In this document: piece after piece, positions 1 to 13,564 of the stretch
How the letters are laid out: each line of letters opens with the position of its first letter
How positions within the stretch are numbered: position 1 is the stretch's first letter
NCBI GenBank assembly: GCA_050084515.1
Contig: CM114271.1
Location: forward strand, 39,246,001-39,310,000
DNA length: 64,000 bases
Source: Blasia pusilla
Lineage: Eukaryota; Marchantiophyta; Marchantiopsida; Blasiales
Direction: 5' to 3'
Notes under the pieces: model-generated
Database searches by the model: none
Seen by the model: the letters and a program-made list of their open reading frames with translations, nothing else
Told to the model about the DNA's origin: nothing
Position numbers and translations under genes: made by a program

Positions 1-2700
1 TCTATATTGAAAATATTCATGCTATTAATTTTGCTTGATTCTTCATGTTGATGCCTACCATGTATGTCATGGAAAAATGATCGGGATTCGATTTAGGTCG
101 TATGAAAATGGTTAATGCCAATAATGGACTACACAATTCCGTAACAAGTTTGAAAATTTATGTTAGGGCGTAGTTCTATTGAATGTTGGCAAACTACATA
201 ATTTCAATTCAATAGGTTGCTTATATTGCATCATGTTCAAACAAGTTGAATCACAATATCTGTGGGAAGTACACAACTTATTAAGGGAAATTGGAACAAG
301 GACCTTCATAAACCTTTGGGCTCTAAACCAATGCCTCCTTACATACTTGAATTGGCTACCGGTTGTAGAGTATGACCTCTATTGCATCTAGCTTCCTAAC
401 AAAACACTCCTAACCTCAAGCTTTGCAAGTGGCATAGAAGACTCAGGTTGAGTCCCATAAACTCAACCGATTGCGCATTTTGAAGGTAGCGAAGAATCCT
501 CCTGATGGTAATCGGGTTGAGTCTCTCAAAGTGCAAACTTTCTACATAGGATTCCTCTTCCCCAAGCCTCAACCAAGCTCCCTCAGTTCCTCGTCTATAG
601 CAAAATGTATTGGATAATTCCTCAAGATGCATCCCCTAACTCAAACCTGAAACACGACCGAACGCGCATCACGATTAAGTCTTGTTTCAAGGACTTGAGC
701 AAGTAGGAAAGAAGATTTTATCCTCTTATAGGTACTTCTAGGGTTCTTTTGGGGAATCCCAACTTCCAAAATATTGCTCGCAGGCCCTTGATTTAATCCT
801 CAACCTAAATGCAACTTGCGACTTGCAGACTGGAGTATGATTGGTTATCCATCAAGATGGGTTGGCGTTGGCTTCATGGAGACTATGCAACTCTTGGCTC
901 CCCAAATGGATCTTGGAGCTTGGACCCACGTTTTGTGTGTCTTATGGCTAGTGCTCATCTTGACTCCTTGTTTCGAGTCTCATGGTTGTCTTGTTGTCCT
1001 TTGAATATTGTGGCTAGTCTCGTGGCGTTTCGCCGTCTTGGCTACTCACACATTCCTAACTTCTCAAGCTTGACTTAGTACTTGGTTCTAAGGTCTGAAA
1101 TCTTAATTGGATGTTCTTACGAGTAGCTATGTCATTTCTCGCATGAGGCTTGTCTCAAGATATGTGCATCTCACCTAGTGCTAGTCCAGGTTTAGTTTTT
1201 CCGCCCTTCATAATCTTGTTACTAGCTATTTTAGGTTATGAATTTGGCAGGTCATACTGAGGTCTTAGATCCTTGGACTCGCTTGCTAGGGTGGGCACTA
1301 TAGACTTAGTTATTCATGATGCTACCTTGTTGTAAATTGTCTATTGGATGTTTTTGTTCGATCATCCATCGACATCCAAAAAATCATTTTGCATTTTATG
1401 GAATCCTAAACACTTCATCCATTTTGATACCCCAAGTTATAGGGATGGAAGATTTCTAAGCCATGAAGGGATCCATTGATTTTTGTCGTTAAATTGTGAA
1501 GCGAGTGCATCGTATGGGCATTTCAACTAAGTATCAACTACATGGGGTTTTAGACAAATCAAGATGGTCCTCTCTAGTATAAATCTCCTAGTAAGTTGTC
1601 CATAAGTGATCGCACCATGCATGTTCACCCTCGTGTTTTCGTCTCAAATTTCTCTAAAAGTAGGAAAAAGGACACATGTCAAAAAATAAGTACACCAATA
1701 ACACATGCCACTATTTTGGGTGTGGCACTCCTTCCACAATAATATAGATTTTCCCCAAGCTCATTAACCTCCATTTTAATTATATGGAAGAAAATAAAAC
1801 ACACTCAAGTATTAGAAATAAACTAGTTAGCATGCTCGTGCTTGCCCACGAAAACGAATTTTTAAAAATGATAGTATTTTTCACTTCATTTTTAAAAAAA
1901 AATTTCCACATTCTTAAATCTTGAAGGAGTAACGACATTCCACTCTTCTAGATAACTTCATTCCTCAATAAAGATTTAAATGATGCCCCACTCCCTTAAA
2001 AAATTCCACTTTCCATAAGATTTTAAACAATTCTTCCTCCTCCCCCCCCTCCACTCCTCCCAAAAAATAGCATCCATTAATTAAACTATTTATTAATCTG
2101 AATTCATAAAATAATTTCCCTCTTCCATTGAAATTAATTTTCCTTTTCCAAGATAGAAAATTTGAATAAAATACAAAATTCCAAACTTGTTATTAATTTG
2201 TCTGATTTTTTAGAACCCATATAAAAATTCCATATTTTTTTATTCTTTCCATCTAACCATCCACATTTTCTACGAAGATGTAATAACTATTTTATTTGCG
2301 ATCACATTCGTTCATTATTTTGTTTTGTATGTTACCATGCATTTAAGATGAAATCTATATTATTATGGGAGAATGCCTTCTTGATTTGCAAACACCTCTC
2401 TTCTTGACAGGTGGCAACTGGGCAGCAAAAATAAAATTTATGTGCAACATCGTTAATCGCTTCCCTTCACGGGCTACACACTAGCTCGTCAAACACTTTT
2501 TTATTTCCCATGCATCGCCTTACTAATCTTCACTTGGAAACACTTATTTATTTGACATATGATAAATATAAAAAATAATAGATTTAACATTTACTTTCCC
2601 TCCTTGATAAAAAAATCATTCTCTTATCATGATGATTTGTTTTCTATAGCGGGTAGTGGCGGAACCAAACACGACACTTTGTAATGTCGTTTCTTTAAAT
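1..2700. other. Gene-free repeat relics and AT-rich spacer
   Basis: No coding sequence is recognisable. Roughly the first 1.3 kb is decayed repeat DNA. The part around 700-1060 is similar in wording and order to 53865-54270, for example 'ttttgtgtgtct' followed by 'tcatggttgtcttgttgtcc'. From about 1650 to 2700 the sequence is AT-rich, with A and T runs and short pyrimidine tracts. Short open frames here (such as 809-1078) match no family I know and are probably chance. Confidence 0.6.
690..1060 (+). repeat. Dispersed repeat shared with 53865-54270
   Basis: This segment runs in parallel with 53865-54270 over several hundred bases. Shared landmarks include 'acatgaccgaa/acacgaccgaac', 'agcaagtaggaaag', 'ctccccaaatg', 'ttttgtgtgtct' and 'tggttgtcttgttgtcc'. 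Both copies are diverged. The type of element is not clear; in the second location it follows directly after a solo LTR. Confidence 0.5.
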
Positions 2701-4336
2701 CCCCTTCTTCTTTTCTTAATCGATTTTCCGCGGAAGCGCCTCCGTACTGCAGTGCCTAGCGCGTGAAAGAACCGAGCGCACCGGCTTGGACGGTCGTTAC
2801 GGGGTTAGCGAGGAGAGGTGAACGGTGAAATTAAAGTCCAACACTTGTGAAAGCAGCCGGTCCCGGCGTCCCGGTCCCCAGCTGGGCGGCCGGTGAAAGC
2901 CGACGGAAACGACGCGTTCCGTGTCACCGGGAATGTAAGCGGGAACGGCCTTTTGTTGGTGAATTTAGGACAGGTGCGGAGGTCCGGGTACACGCTACTG
3001 TCGAACCAGATCAATAGTCACCCAAGGTCCCGCCATTTTTGGATACGAAATGTGGAGGCTGGTTTAGAGCGGTAAGTTGGCGCGCTATGAACTGGCGGGA
3101 CCGCCAAATCCTCAGCTCCGTCCGCAACGACGACGTGAGTGTCCACGTCAGCTTAACAACCCTCATGGTGGAGGTTTCACCAGTCAACAGTCGCCATGTC
3201 AGCACGCCCTTCCGCGCTTGCTGGGCCTCCGATCTTTTCCATACACTTCCCCCTTTTTGTAGGTGTGAGCATCCGGACGGTCCCGCCATTGTACCGCTTC
3301 CGCCTGTCATTCTCATCCGCCCTCTTTCAGTTTCCTGCGTCATTTGCGACTCGATTGATCCTGCTCGAATTTGGGCGGAAGCATTGCAGAAAACAGACTG
3401 CGGTTCTGATCTGCTCGTCAGGAAATTGCTGTCCGCATGGCGATTTATGCGGCGTCCGGATGTGGCGCTGTGCCACAGAGTTTTCAGAGCACATTTCCCC
3501 TGTGAGACTGGGCTTCATCTTGGGGCGCCTAGCTCTCCACAGCGGAGGGGTTTGATTGGGACATGCCCTTGGTTTCTGCCGCCTTCGCCAGCCCTGGCGT
3601 CCCCTGGTGATTTTGTAGTCGATTTGTGGTTGAGATGAATGTCCTTGAATGACGTTATGATTCCTGCTTTGTAAGTCGGATCCCATTTGGCTTCGAGACA
3701 ATAGGTTTCTTGTGGTCATCGCAATCCTGCGTCGAGATTATTTTTCGTTATCAATCCTATCGCGCCGACTCAGCTTCTCTCCACTGCCGTTGGAGCCTAC
3801 CTTGGGGTTTTGGCGGCGGTCAATTCCACCCGTGACATTCTCCTCGATGACGAGCTTTGTTCTCTATCGCGATGACCCTGCCGAGTTGTTCTAGATAATC
3901 TCGTAATGTAGCCCCTTCTTGACCTGTTTGTTCTGGCTTCTCAGGCGAAGAGCTTCGAAGTCTGTTTTCTTTTGGAACCAGCATGTGCCTTGACTTTTCG
4001 GAATGTGAGTCGTCTCTTCCGAGTCGAGGCATGTGTTACCTCTCTCCCTTATATCTCGGGATCAGCAATTCTGCAACTTGCAGGTCCGCATCCTGAGTTG
4101 CAAGGATGACTTGTGTGGAGCGAGAGATAGGGTAATCTTCCTTCCCGGCTGCATTGCCGCATACACAGCTTGCCACTGCGTGTAACTGGAACGGCGTGGA
4201 CCGGCCGGAGTTATGAATTTCCACAATGGATCCGCAAGGTGAAGTCACTAGGTGTCGAAGGCTTCGTCTGCAACTGTATTGGTCTCGTTGGGCCACCTCC
4301 TACTAAACGACGGGCCGAGGCGTTTGCCAAGTAGCC
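2701..4336. other. Upstream and 5' leader region of the PTM-like gene
   Basis: This stretch is much richer in GC than the DNA to its left and leads into the start codon at 4337. It probably holds the promoter and 5' untranslated region. Open frames of up to 199 codons occur on both strands (for example 3039-3638 and 3327-3719). They have arginine/serine/proline-rich, low-information translations and no family resemblance, so I treat them as non-coding. No TATA box or splice site is convincing enough to call. Confidence 0.45.
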
Positions 4337-7300
4337 ATGGGCAGTAAGGAAGATGAAGAGGAAGAGAGTGAGAAGAATTTCGTGGGCCGGACGGTCAGAA
4401 AACACTTCGCAGGGTTCGGATACTTTCTTGGGAAAGTGGTGTCGTACAACAGAGCTCGCAAGTTTTACAAAGTGAAGTATGCCGACGGAGATAGGGAGGA
4501 GCTCGATCTGTCCGAGCTGAAAGAAATCCTCTTCCACAACGACCCACAAGTTGTATTGGATAATGTAGAGGAGAAGTCGAAAGGCAAGGACGACTTAAAT
4601 ACCTTCGGCGAGAAATCCGAATGGAAGGATGGTTCAGCAGCTATCGACGAGAAGCCGAAAGGGACAGTCGGACGGAAGCGTAAAAGAGATTCACCTCAAA
4701 AATTGGTGAATCGTGCGGTCGGTGGCGCCGGACCTGCTAAGTCGAAGAGCTCCATCAAGAAGCCAGGGAGCGATTCTATTCAAAAACCGAAGGTGGAGGC
4801 AGGTCGTCCGCCTGAGAGAGGGGGAGTAGTGGTCAATGAAGGTGAGACACAGCAGAGATCCAACGAGAGTGTGCCGCAAGGAGTGGAGGAACACAATGGA
4901 CAACCGGGGGAATCTCCACTACGCTCATCAAATTTAAATTTTCTGGAGAGCAACGATATCGCAGACAACACAACCGAAAACCCAACAGAAGATAAAGGTA
5001 GAAAGAGGGCAGGAGCATGTCCGTCTCCTGCGCCAGAAACAAGTCGTGTCGATCTTCCCAAGCGTGCTCGCGTTGTCTCGTGTCACGCTGCAGGTCAGCC
5101 GCAGGTAGACGCCCCTGAAAATGCCGCGAACTCGGTTCATCTCCTCGAAGACATTGCATCGGGGCTTGGAGGGAATTCATCTTCTGCTACAGGCATGCCG
5201 CCGCATTCTGTTTGCCCTGAAGAGACGAGTAAAAGCGGAGTGGGGTTTCAAATTACCTCAACTTCTGCTGATTTTCAGGGACAGAGGTGGTGCCCTGGAG
5301 ATGGTTTAGCGAAAGACTTGAGACTGTTAGGTTCTCCTATTTCCACAGGTTGTCAGCCGACAACATCTGCTAACGCAGATATCCCAATTATTAAATCAGG
5401 TCTTGGAACAAGTTCCATCTCCACAGATGTTCTCCTGCATTCTGCTAGTTCTGGATTTGTGGCAGATGCGGAAGACAGGCAGAATGGTATTGGAGGTGCG
5501 AAGAAGGAAGATGTAATCGGTGAAATCCCAGCGTCACCAGAAACCATAGCCGATAATCTCTCCGAGGACCGGAAATTCATGAGGGATGCACCAAGGTATA
5601 CTGCCCACAGTCTGACGACTACTGAAGCTAAGGCTGCGGCTCTTCCCTTACCCACATCTGCGACATGCTTCAGATCTTTTGATAATTGCGCAGCCGACCT
5701 TTTCCAGGTGTACTCGGTGCTGAGATCTTTCAGCCTTGTGTTCTTTCTTAGTCCGTTTGCACTTGAGGAGTTCGTCGTTGCTCTCACCTCAACAGAGGCC
5801 AGTCCAATGCTAGATTGTGTTCATGTGAGCCTGCTGCAAGCCCTGAGGCGACATCTTGAAAGGCTTTCAAGGAGCGGTTCCAATTCGGCAACATTCTCCC
5901 TAAGGTTGGCTCTCTTCTCGATATACCAACCAGAAGCAGGTTCATTGCTCTGATAGGGAATCATGATCCATCGCTTCCTCTGTGGGTGAAACTTTTGTTT
6001 CTGATGCTTTTTATCCGGATGTTTGTATTTCACATGCCTTGCGTCCTGGGTACGGAAAAACAGAATACTGTACTGGTTATACCCCTCACGCCTTGTTCAC
6101 TCTTCCAGGCTTTCTGACTGGACTCTACTCGACAACATAACCTGGCCCTCATTTTTGATGGGATTTTTGCTCACACAAGGGTTCACGTCTGAGCATGGAC
6201 AATCTTTTGCTGAAGCTGGTCATTCTACAGTGGAGTACTACAAATTGCCAGCGTCCACAAAGCTGGCATTTCTTAGTTTTCTCTGTGACAAAGCCTTGGA
6301 AACAGATGAGGCCAGAACAGAACTTGATCGACGTGCAATCTGTGAAGGCGAGGTGGAATTGAATGAAATAAAAGGATTACCTCCAAAGCGTCCTCACAGG
6401 ACTCGGAGGGATAGCTTGTGTCTAGAAGGAGAGTTTGAAGAGGAATTTGAGAGGATGACAAGACAGAGGAGGGAATCTCCAGCCATGAAGGGAGGAATGG
6501 AAGCATTGGCTCACTCTAAATCCATGCAATCAGGAGGAGTCCGCCTTGAGCAGGGAGAGGATGGAAATTTGGATGAGTGCGTTCTTTGTGGTATGGATGG
6601 AAGTCTAATATGTTGTGATGGGTGCCCTGCGGCATATCATGCACGCTGCGTTGGTGTCACTAGACAAGGTCTTCCACCAGGGGACTGGTTTTGTCCAGAA
6701 TGCCGTGCCAACAAGCTAGATCGCAAGGGAATAACCATCCCCAAAGGACTCCGAGGAGCAGAGCTTCTTTTCATTGATCCATATGGTCGTCTGTACTTTT
6801 CTAGTTGTGGATACCTCTTGATGTAAGTGTCACCAGTTGTGCTGTTCACAAGGCCTTGCTTTTCTTAAGGGAGATCATACAGGCAATTTAATGTAGTGAG
6901 TTTGGTATTTCTACAACGTGAGCACCTGTGCACAACATATTCTGCTATTTTTTATTTGTGTACTGTTCATGACATGAGTCTACATACAAGTGTTACTAGT
7001 TTGGTCACGACTTTGGTTATAGGCATTCAGAGTTTCCACTCCAAGGCCAATCTTCATATAGTCTTTGTTAGTTTGTCTCCTGTTTACACGCAAGGTGTGT
7101 CAAGTGTTATGGTATGCAGTTTGTCAATTGTATGTCCTCTTTGCTAGTCCAGGCTGAATTCAGAAACACTCTATTGATAGTCTTTTGATGTAAGAAATTT
7201 TTGGTCTGTGTTGGCAGATCAGAGTCAGGGACAGATCGCCAGACAATGAGTCGTTATTACAGTCCAAGAGACTCGGATAAGGTTGTGAAGTTCCTCGAAG

Positions 7301-10300
7301 ATGCAGGACCCATCTTTGCGGATCTTCTCTCTGCTGTCAAGCAACTCTGGCAATTGGAGATACAGCCGATACCTGGTGCAGATAATGAACGAAGCCTAGC
7401 AGAGCCTTGCTTCACCCCAGTTTCATTTCAGCTTGAGGATGATGTGAATCAATTACTTGCAGGGTCTCATGCCACAGGAGGCTTCACATGGATTGGCGAC
7501 ATCCATACTCTCTCCATTCCCGAGCCTCCATCTGGGGATATTGCATGTGGAACAGGTGCAATTGGTACTGATGACAGCAACCAAAGGCCTGGAAGCACTT
7601 CTAGACTCCCAATTGCTGAGCAAGAAGTGAACTTTAATGCACGAAGTGACACTACTCTATCGGAAATAGAAGGTAGTCAGCCCATGGCCCCTCTTACAGA
7701 TACCAAAGTAGTTTATGGTGAGGTGCCTGATGTACATGCAAGCAGGGAGAAAGTGAAGTTATCCAGTGTTCCACTTGAAACTCAAGAGGCTGTGTTGTTT
7801 CAAGCTGAATCCACTAGAGAAACCAATGCACAACCACAGAACATCCTTATTAAGGGAGGAGACGTCAGAGGCATTTCTACTCAAAATTGCGTGTCAGACA
7901 GATTCAACGAATGTATCCATTTACCAGAAGCCCTTAATGAGAAGTGGGTGTCCAAGTCTGGTGCTGCAACGGTTTTGCAACATGGTGAAAGTACACCTGT
8001 TGGCACATGTGCATCTGGTGCTTTTCAATCACCAAGGCAACTTACTGCACAGATGGCTGACTGTGGGAGAAATAAAGATAAACGAGACATGGGTAGTAGG
8101 TGTCTTACACGAGAACAGGAGGACAGCTTATCAATGCTGACCCAAATAAATGCCTTCTCTTATACCAACAAGTACACTAATGGTGATATTGTCTTCACAG
8201 CAGCAACGTACCTTTTGGTGCTATCAGGTGGCTCTGATGATGGGACAGATGAAAAAGGAGGTTCTCAAAAGAAAGCCAAACCACCAAGTGCTGCAGACCA
8301 ATTAAAAGCTTTCAGCCTAGCTGTCCCTCACTTCTTTTGGCCAAGCCTGAAGAAAAGAAACATGGAGACACCAAAAGAGAAATGTGGCTGGTGCATATCT
8401 TGCCGAACACCACATCGCCGGGGCTGTCTGCTTACTCAAGTTGCGGGGCAGGTTGCTGGAGGAGCTGCGGCTGTTGCTGGAGGAATCAAACCGATCAAGG
8501 GAGTGTCTGGGCATTATTCAGCAGTTGCAGCATATATATTATATATGGAAGAAAATCTGCACGGTCTGCTAGGTGGGCAGTGGGAGATGCCTGGTTATCG
8601 GAAGATCTGGCGTAAGAAAGTTGAACAGGCCAAATCCGTCCTTGACATGAAGAATGCGCTGCAAGAAGTAAGATTCTGACAGAACTGCCATTATCAATTT
8701 AAGCCTGTATGTAAATGGTAATGACAACATAGGACACATGACTTCATGCTATTGGAAAGAATGAACAAAGGAGAAAGTTTGATCCTTTCGTGCTCATCTG
8801 GTCGGGAAATTGTGAAATGAATTGATTCACCTGTGCAAGTTGCAAGCTGTCCGTGGTACTGAACCTGCTTCTCTTAATGTACTTGTACCTATCGGATTTG
8901 TCTTATAGATGGAGTCTAGTTTACGAATGGTTGCTCTTTCATCAGACTGGGAGAAAGTTGTGGAGGAGGCACCTCCTTTAGTTTCAAAGTACGTGATAAA
9001 TATCATTGGAGCAGGGGCAGGCTCCAAAAAGGCTGCTCCTAAGAAGCGTGGGCGACCCCCACTTTTTCCCAAACCTCCCGTTGTAAGTGCATACAATGGA
9101 GCTTGCTTTGGAGTAAATTGGTGGAGAGGTGGTAGACTTTCTCGTCAACTCTATAATTGGGAGAGTCTTCCTCAAGCTGCACTGAGGCGTGCTGGCCGCC
9201 AAGGTATGAATTTATGCAGATTCCAGCTGCTTATTGGACTGGCTTGAGAGCAAAGTCATATGGTCATCCATTCTAGAATGATCAGTGAATTCTGATGTAT
9301 GGAATATGGAAGTATGTTGATTCAATCTGTCATTCTGGGAATTGGGTTGGTTTAGCCCTCTTCTGATCATTGTCCTGAAAGTATGATACATGACATGACG
9401 CTATATTATGGGCTACTATAAACCTTCGTGGGGATTGTCATGGGCTTGGTGAATATACACTCTAGGGATTCTACTAATCCTGATTCATTTATTAGGAGGC
9501 TTGAAGGAGATCGCAGAGCTTGTGTACAACAGGAGTTCAGATCTTCCTCGTAAGACACAACAGTGCGCTTGGAGGGCAAGAACTGAAAAAGTTTCTTCTA
9601 TTGCTCAACTTGCTGTTCAGGTTGGTTTTACCTTTCTACCTAGATACAGTATCCTCCAGCATCTAAGTAGCGTTAATCTCTCTTTGGTTGCTCTCGTCAA
9701 TTCAAATTCTAATGTATAATCTGACATCAGATCATTGGATGAAATATGATATAAAGACCTTGGGGATGAAAGGCCTGGCTTGAAAATGCCCCAGCAATCT
9801 GTTTGGTACTGGTCAAATAGATTACTAGGAACTTCTTTATGTGATGCTTTCAGTAGGTCATCACCAATCTATCATGTTATCCATGTTAATTGTGGTTGTC
9901 AGGTGTCTCAGTAAGTAAGGCTTGGTAAACTTGATGATAAGGTTTTATTTTTGTTATGATTGTATTAAGGTGTTATTTTCGGGTTAGTTTCTTCCATGTA
10001 TGCCTGCCTTGTATTGATACCCTGTGGAAAATGGAACTGTTTACAGGTGAGATACCTAGATAGATCCATCAAGTGGAATGAGATCGTCTCTCCTGTTGAG
10101 GCATCCACAACACACAATTCTAAGGTTTCTGTTGACACTAGTAGCATCAAGAATGGAGAAATCCGAGCCAAGTCAGAAGAAGGTGGTACTGTCAAGTATC
10201 TACTTTATTTCTCTAAGGACGGAGAAGTGTCAGCTCCTGACCAAGAACTTTCTGAGCCACCCATAAAGAGTGGCAGTAGTTCATCTGGATACTGTACAAA

Positions 10301-13300
10301 CAAAAAGGATCAAGGGTTTTCCAAGGGAGAAGTGTGGACTGCAGAGAAGGATGTGCCATTGTTCATGCTGAAGGAATATGAATTGAAGGTTCGCTCTGCA
10401 AATCAAAGCAAGTTAACAAAGTCCGTGAAAGCTCGGAAGGTTCAAACTCCTGCTGTTGTGAAGAAAGACTCTTTTTGGAAAATGTTGTGCAGTCCACTTC
10501 TCTTTGCCTCTCATGAAACAAAGAGATTATCAAGCTGGATTTGTGGGCACTGTCACCTAAGTTGCTCTGAAAGGTGAGAACTCAAATGACATTTACATTT
10601 GTGAACCTGTTGTGAATCCCATTTCTAGCATTCATCATTCATAGAAATTTCTTGAGAACACAATATTTGTAGTATGTGGCTCAGTAACTTACACCGGGAT
10701 GTGGGTACATTTGCAGTCAATCTTTACAATGCCAGCGATGTAGTGGTATGTCCTTGCACCATATCTCCAACCTGCTTCAAAAGACTCTTTTGGTACACAT
10801 TCCTTGGAATTGTATGTTTTGAAATTTACATGTTTCCTGAAAAGATGTAGGATTTTTTCTAATGCTGTGTAATGTTTCCTGGTAACATTCATCTTACTTT
10901 CCTGCATCTTTGCATGTTTAATTGACTAGGTTTTGGGCTCTAGGACTCTCAGTCAGCTCCTTCCATAGAATCTAATTATGTTTGGTCCGAATGGTGTGTT
11001 TTCATGGTCTGGGCTTAGAATGGGCTTTGCTATGTCTCCCGCAATTTGTATGACGGATTGACCTCCTACACTCCTAACAGCAAGTATAATTCAGAACCTT
11101 TTGTGGCATGGGACTGTTTCCCATGACAGTGTATGACATCTGATTGCCATGGTGCATTATTCAAGGGTGTTTTCAACCGTACTTACAAGACTGTCTTTTG
11201 TGTGGAACAGGGAAGTTTCACAAAAACTGTACCCAAGTGGAAGATGCAATTGATGGGCGTGAGAAAGTAGCTGTTTGTAAAAGCTGTGTAAAACTACGGC
11301 TTGGACAGCGAAAGCGAAAGCCGTCCTACAAGATGCTAGTCATGCAGTCAGAGCTCGCAGAAGGATTGGGTGTAGTATCAAGTAGGGGAGTTGCTATGGA
11401 TGTTGCTGAAGAAGCTGCAGCGAATGGTTGGGCTGATTCTAAGTTTACAACCAAGAAAAAGGACATAGTGTCTGGAGTTGAGAATACCTTGGAAGGGGCC
11501 CAACCAGGAAGAAACATGGCTGTTGGAAAGAACAGCCTGCCTCCAGACCCTGTCCATCCAGAGACCATTGGTAAGAAAAGAAAGGGCCGGCCACCAGGAA
11601 AGTCTCGACTGCAACAAGAAGTGGTTCAGTCAGGTAAAGGAAGGCCGGGAAGGAAAAAGAAAAGTCTGGTCTCATCTCCAAGCCAAGGAGTACCTGAGCT
11701 TGACACCACGCCAAAAGAGAGGAGAACATCAGACAGGTTAAGAAACAGTCTGTCTCCAACTGCCAGTCTTCGCCATTCCTCACCTGGAGAAGACTATACA
11801 CCTAAGGGGAAAAGCAAATTAAGAAGAAACTTGGAGAATCAGCTGTTACTTACGCCTAATGTACCCCCTGATGATGACAATACGTCCTCAGTCAAAAGGC
11901 GAGTTGTAACACGAAGGGAGAGATTGCTGGCAGATGGAGACAAATCTGTGGAAGAGGAGGATGGCTCCCATCTTGAAAAGAAAAGATCCCCTGTGAAGCG
12001 GAAAAGACTGAAAATAATTTTTGCAGGACTATCATCTGAAGATGGCAGTAACAATGGTGCACAAGTGGGACCTGAGAAGAGGAAATCTGGCAGTGGACTT
12101 GATTATGGATACAAAAGCGTGAAGTCTGAAGCAGACATCCAGAGGTTTAGACAGGAAAGATTGTTGTTACCGGGTCAGGAAGGTGGTGATCCCTCCACAG
12201 CTCCAACTTGTCCCTTGTGTTCAGAGGGTTTTAATCCTCGTCATCATTATATCAGCTGCGAGCACTGTAAAGGTATGTTGAGTCTTGTGAGTTTTATTCT
12301 CCTAAACTTGTATGTTGGTTGTGGTGACTCTGTATCTGTCATCTACTGAGGCTAGAGAAGATATATAGAGAAAGTACTCAATTGTAAGCAGAGGATTCGT
12401 TTTTGGAATTGTTGAGTGGCGTTTTTTGACTTGGTTTCTGAGCACATGGCCAAAGTCCTTGATAGACATACTTGAAGTTGTTTGAAGGTTTGACGTTTTT
12501 GGGCTACATTTCAGCTTCTACGCATGTTTTTTCCTGGTTTTGTTTGGTTTCAGTGACCTGAAATGAGCAGAATACTGACACCTTGTTGACTGTCCTGTGA
12601 CTAGTGACCAAGGTTTAGAGCCTTCAAATTGTAGTAGGTTGGAGGAGTAGGGCTTTTATGCACATTGCTCATTAAAATGGGGTGGTGTATTTGCCGAAAT
12701 GCTGAATGTTCTAGATGGGCAGGTGATTGAGTCCCCACCAGAAAAGGTGGACCCCATGAAATGTGGAGATATTTTTGAACTGTATGGGACATTCCCTACA
12801 ACATACCCTGACAGAATCTTTGGTTTTTTACAGTATGGTATCATGGAGATGCAGTGGGTGTGAAACAAGAAGATGCACCATTTCTTGTGGGTTTCAAATG
12901 TCACAAGTGTCGAAAATGTCGCGCTCCTATATGCCCTTTTACTGGCAGATGCCAGGGGCCCATCCCTGTGAAACCTCGCAGGAGAGGTGGTAATGTTGAT
13001 CATGGGGAGGTTATTGATGCAGAGAATGTGAATAGGAGGGATCATTTGAAGGCCACAGAGAAAGTCTTCTCTGGATTCAATGATGTGAAGGCATTCCCAG
13101 ATTTTGCTGCGGCAACTGACCAGGCAGAGCAGGCACTAGCTGTGGATGGGAGTAATTTTGGTCATGTACTGCCACCCAACTTCAATCTGAGCAATGGATT
13201 AATGTGTGACCTTGACCTTTCTGGTGAACATCAACTTGAGTTGACCACCCCATTATCATTAGGTGAGCAAAATGTCAATCTTTGGCCCAGCAATGGCTCA

Positions 13301-13564
13301 GGGCCACTTGACCTTCCCGGGGATTTCTCTTCACAGGCCGATCTAGCCTCTCGGGCGGTACCGTCTCTTTCCTTTACTGAACTCTTAGCTTCTGAAGATG
13401 ATTATTTCGAAGGAGTTGCAGGATCTGGAATGGCCCCAAATGCCAGTTGGACGGCAGAGATGTACAATTTAGATGGTGGAGCAATTGCACCTGTTCCCTC
13501 CACAGATGAAATTGCTGGTTTTGTTGGTCTAGGTTCAGGGTCTGTTCCTGACAAGATGCCATAA
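4337..13564 (+). CDS. PTM: DDT-PHD chromatin protein, PTM/DDP family
   Basis: My model has nine exons: 4337-5904, 6109-6822, 7218-8667, 8909-9203, 9496-9620, 10047-10573, 10717-10745, 11211-12272, 12834-13564. All introns are GT-AG, the frame is kept throughout, and the product is 2166 aa. Domains in order are: a Tudor-like module (about 15-62, FVGRTVRKHFAGFGYFLG); a DDT domain (about 456-545) spanning the first intron; a WHIM1-like helix (about 566-600); a canonical PHD finger (about 680-722, DECVLCGMDG ... WFCPECR); an AT-hook (KKRGRPP, about 1289-1295); a cysteine-rich finger split over exons 6-8; and a C-terminal PHD finger (about 1903-1955, CEHCK then WYHGDAV) joined across the last intron. 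In plants, DDT-PHD proteins of this family are ISWI remodeller partners. Arabidopsis PTM was also proposed as a chloroplast-to-nucleus signal, which is disputed. I see no hydrophobic membrane segments at the C terminus. The alternative acceptor at 11190 would add seven residues in frame. Confidence 0.9.
10717..10745 (+). other. 29-bp micro-exon of the PTM-like gene
   Basis: The exon lies between 'tttgcag' and 'gtatgt' and encodes SQSLQCQRCS plus one base. It is required to join the cysteine cluster WICGHCHLSC at the end of exon 6 to GKFHKNCT in exon 8, giving a treble-clef-like zinc finger. The phases agree exactly (2+29+1062 bases). Confidence 0.75.

Noticed and set aside
3039-3638. 199-codon open frame upstream of the PTM-like gene
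   Set aside because: No similarity to any family, overlapping open frames on the other strand, and a position expected for promoter or leader.
11190-11210. Acceptor at 11190 for the eighth exon of the PTM-like gene
   Set aside because: It is in frame and possible, but the acceptor at 11211 (gaacag) gives the more usual zinc-finger spacing; kept only as an alternative.
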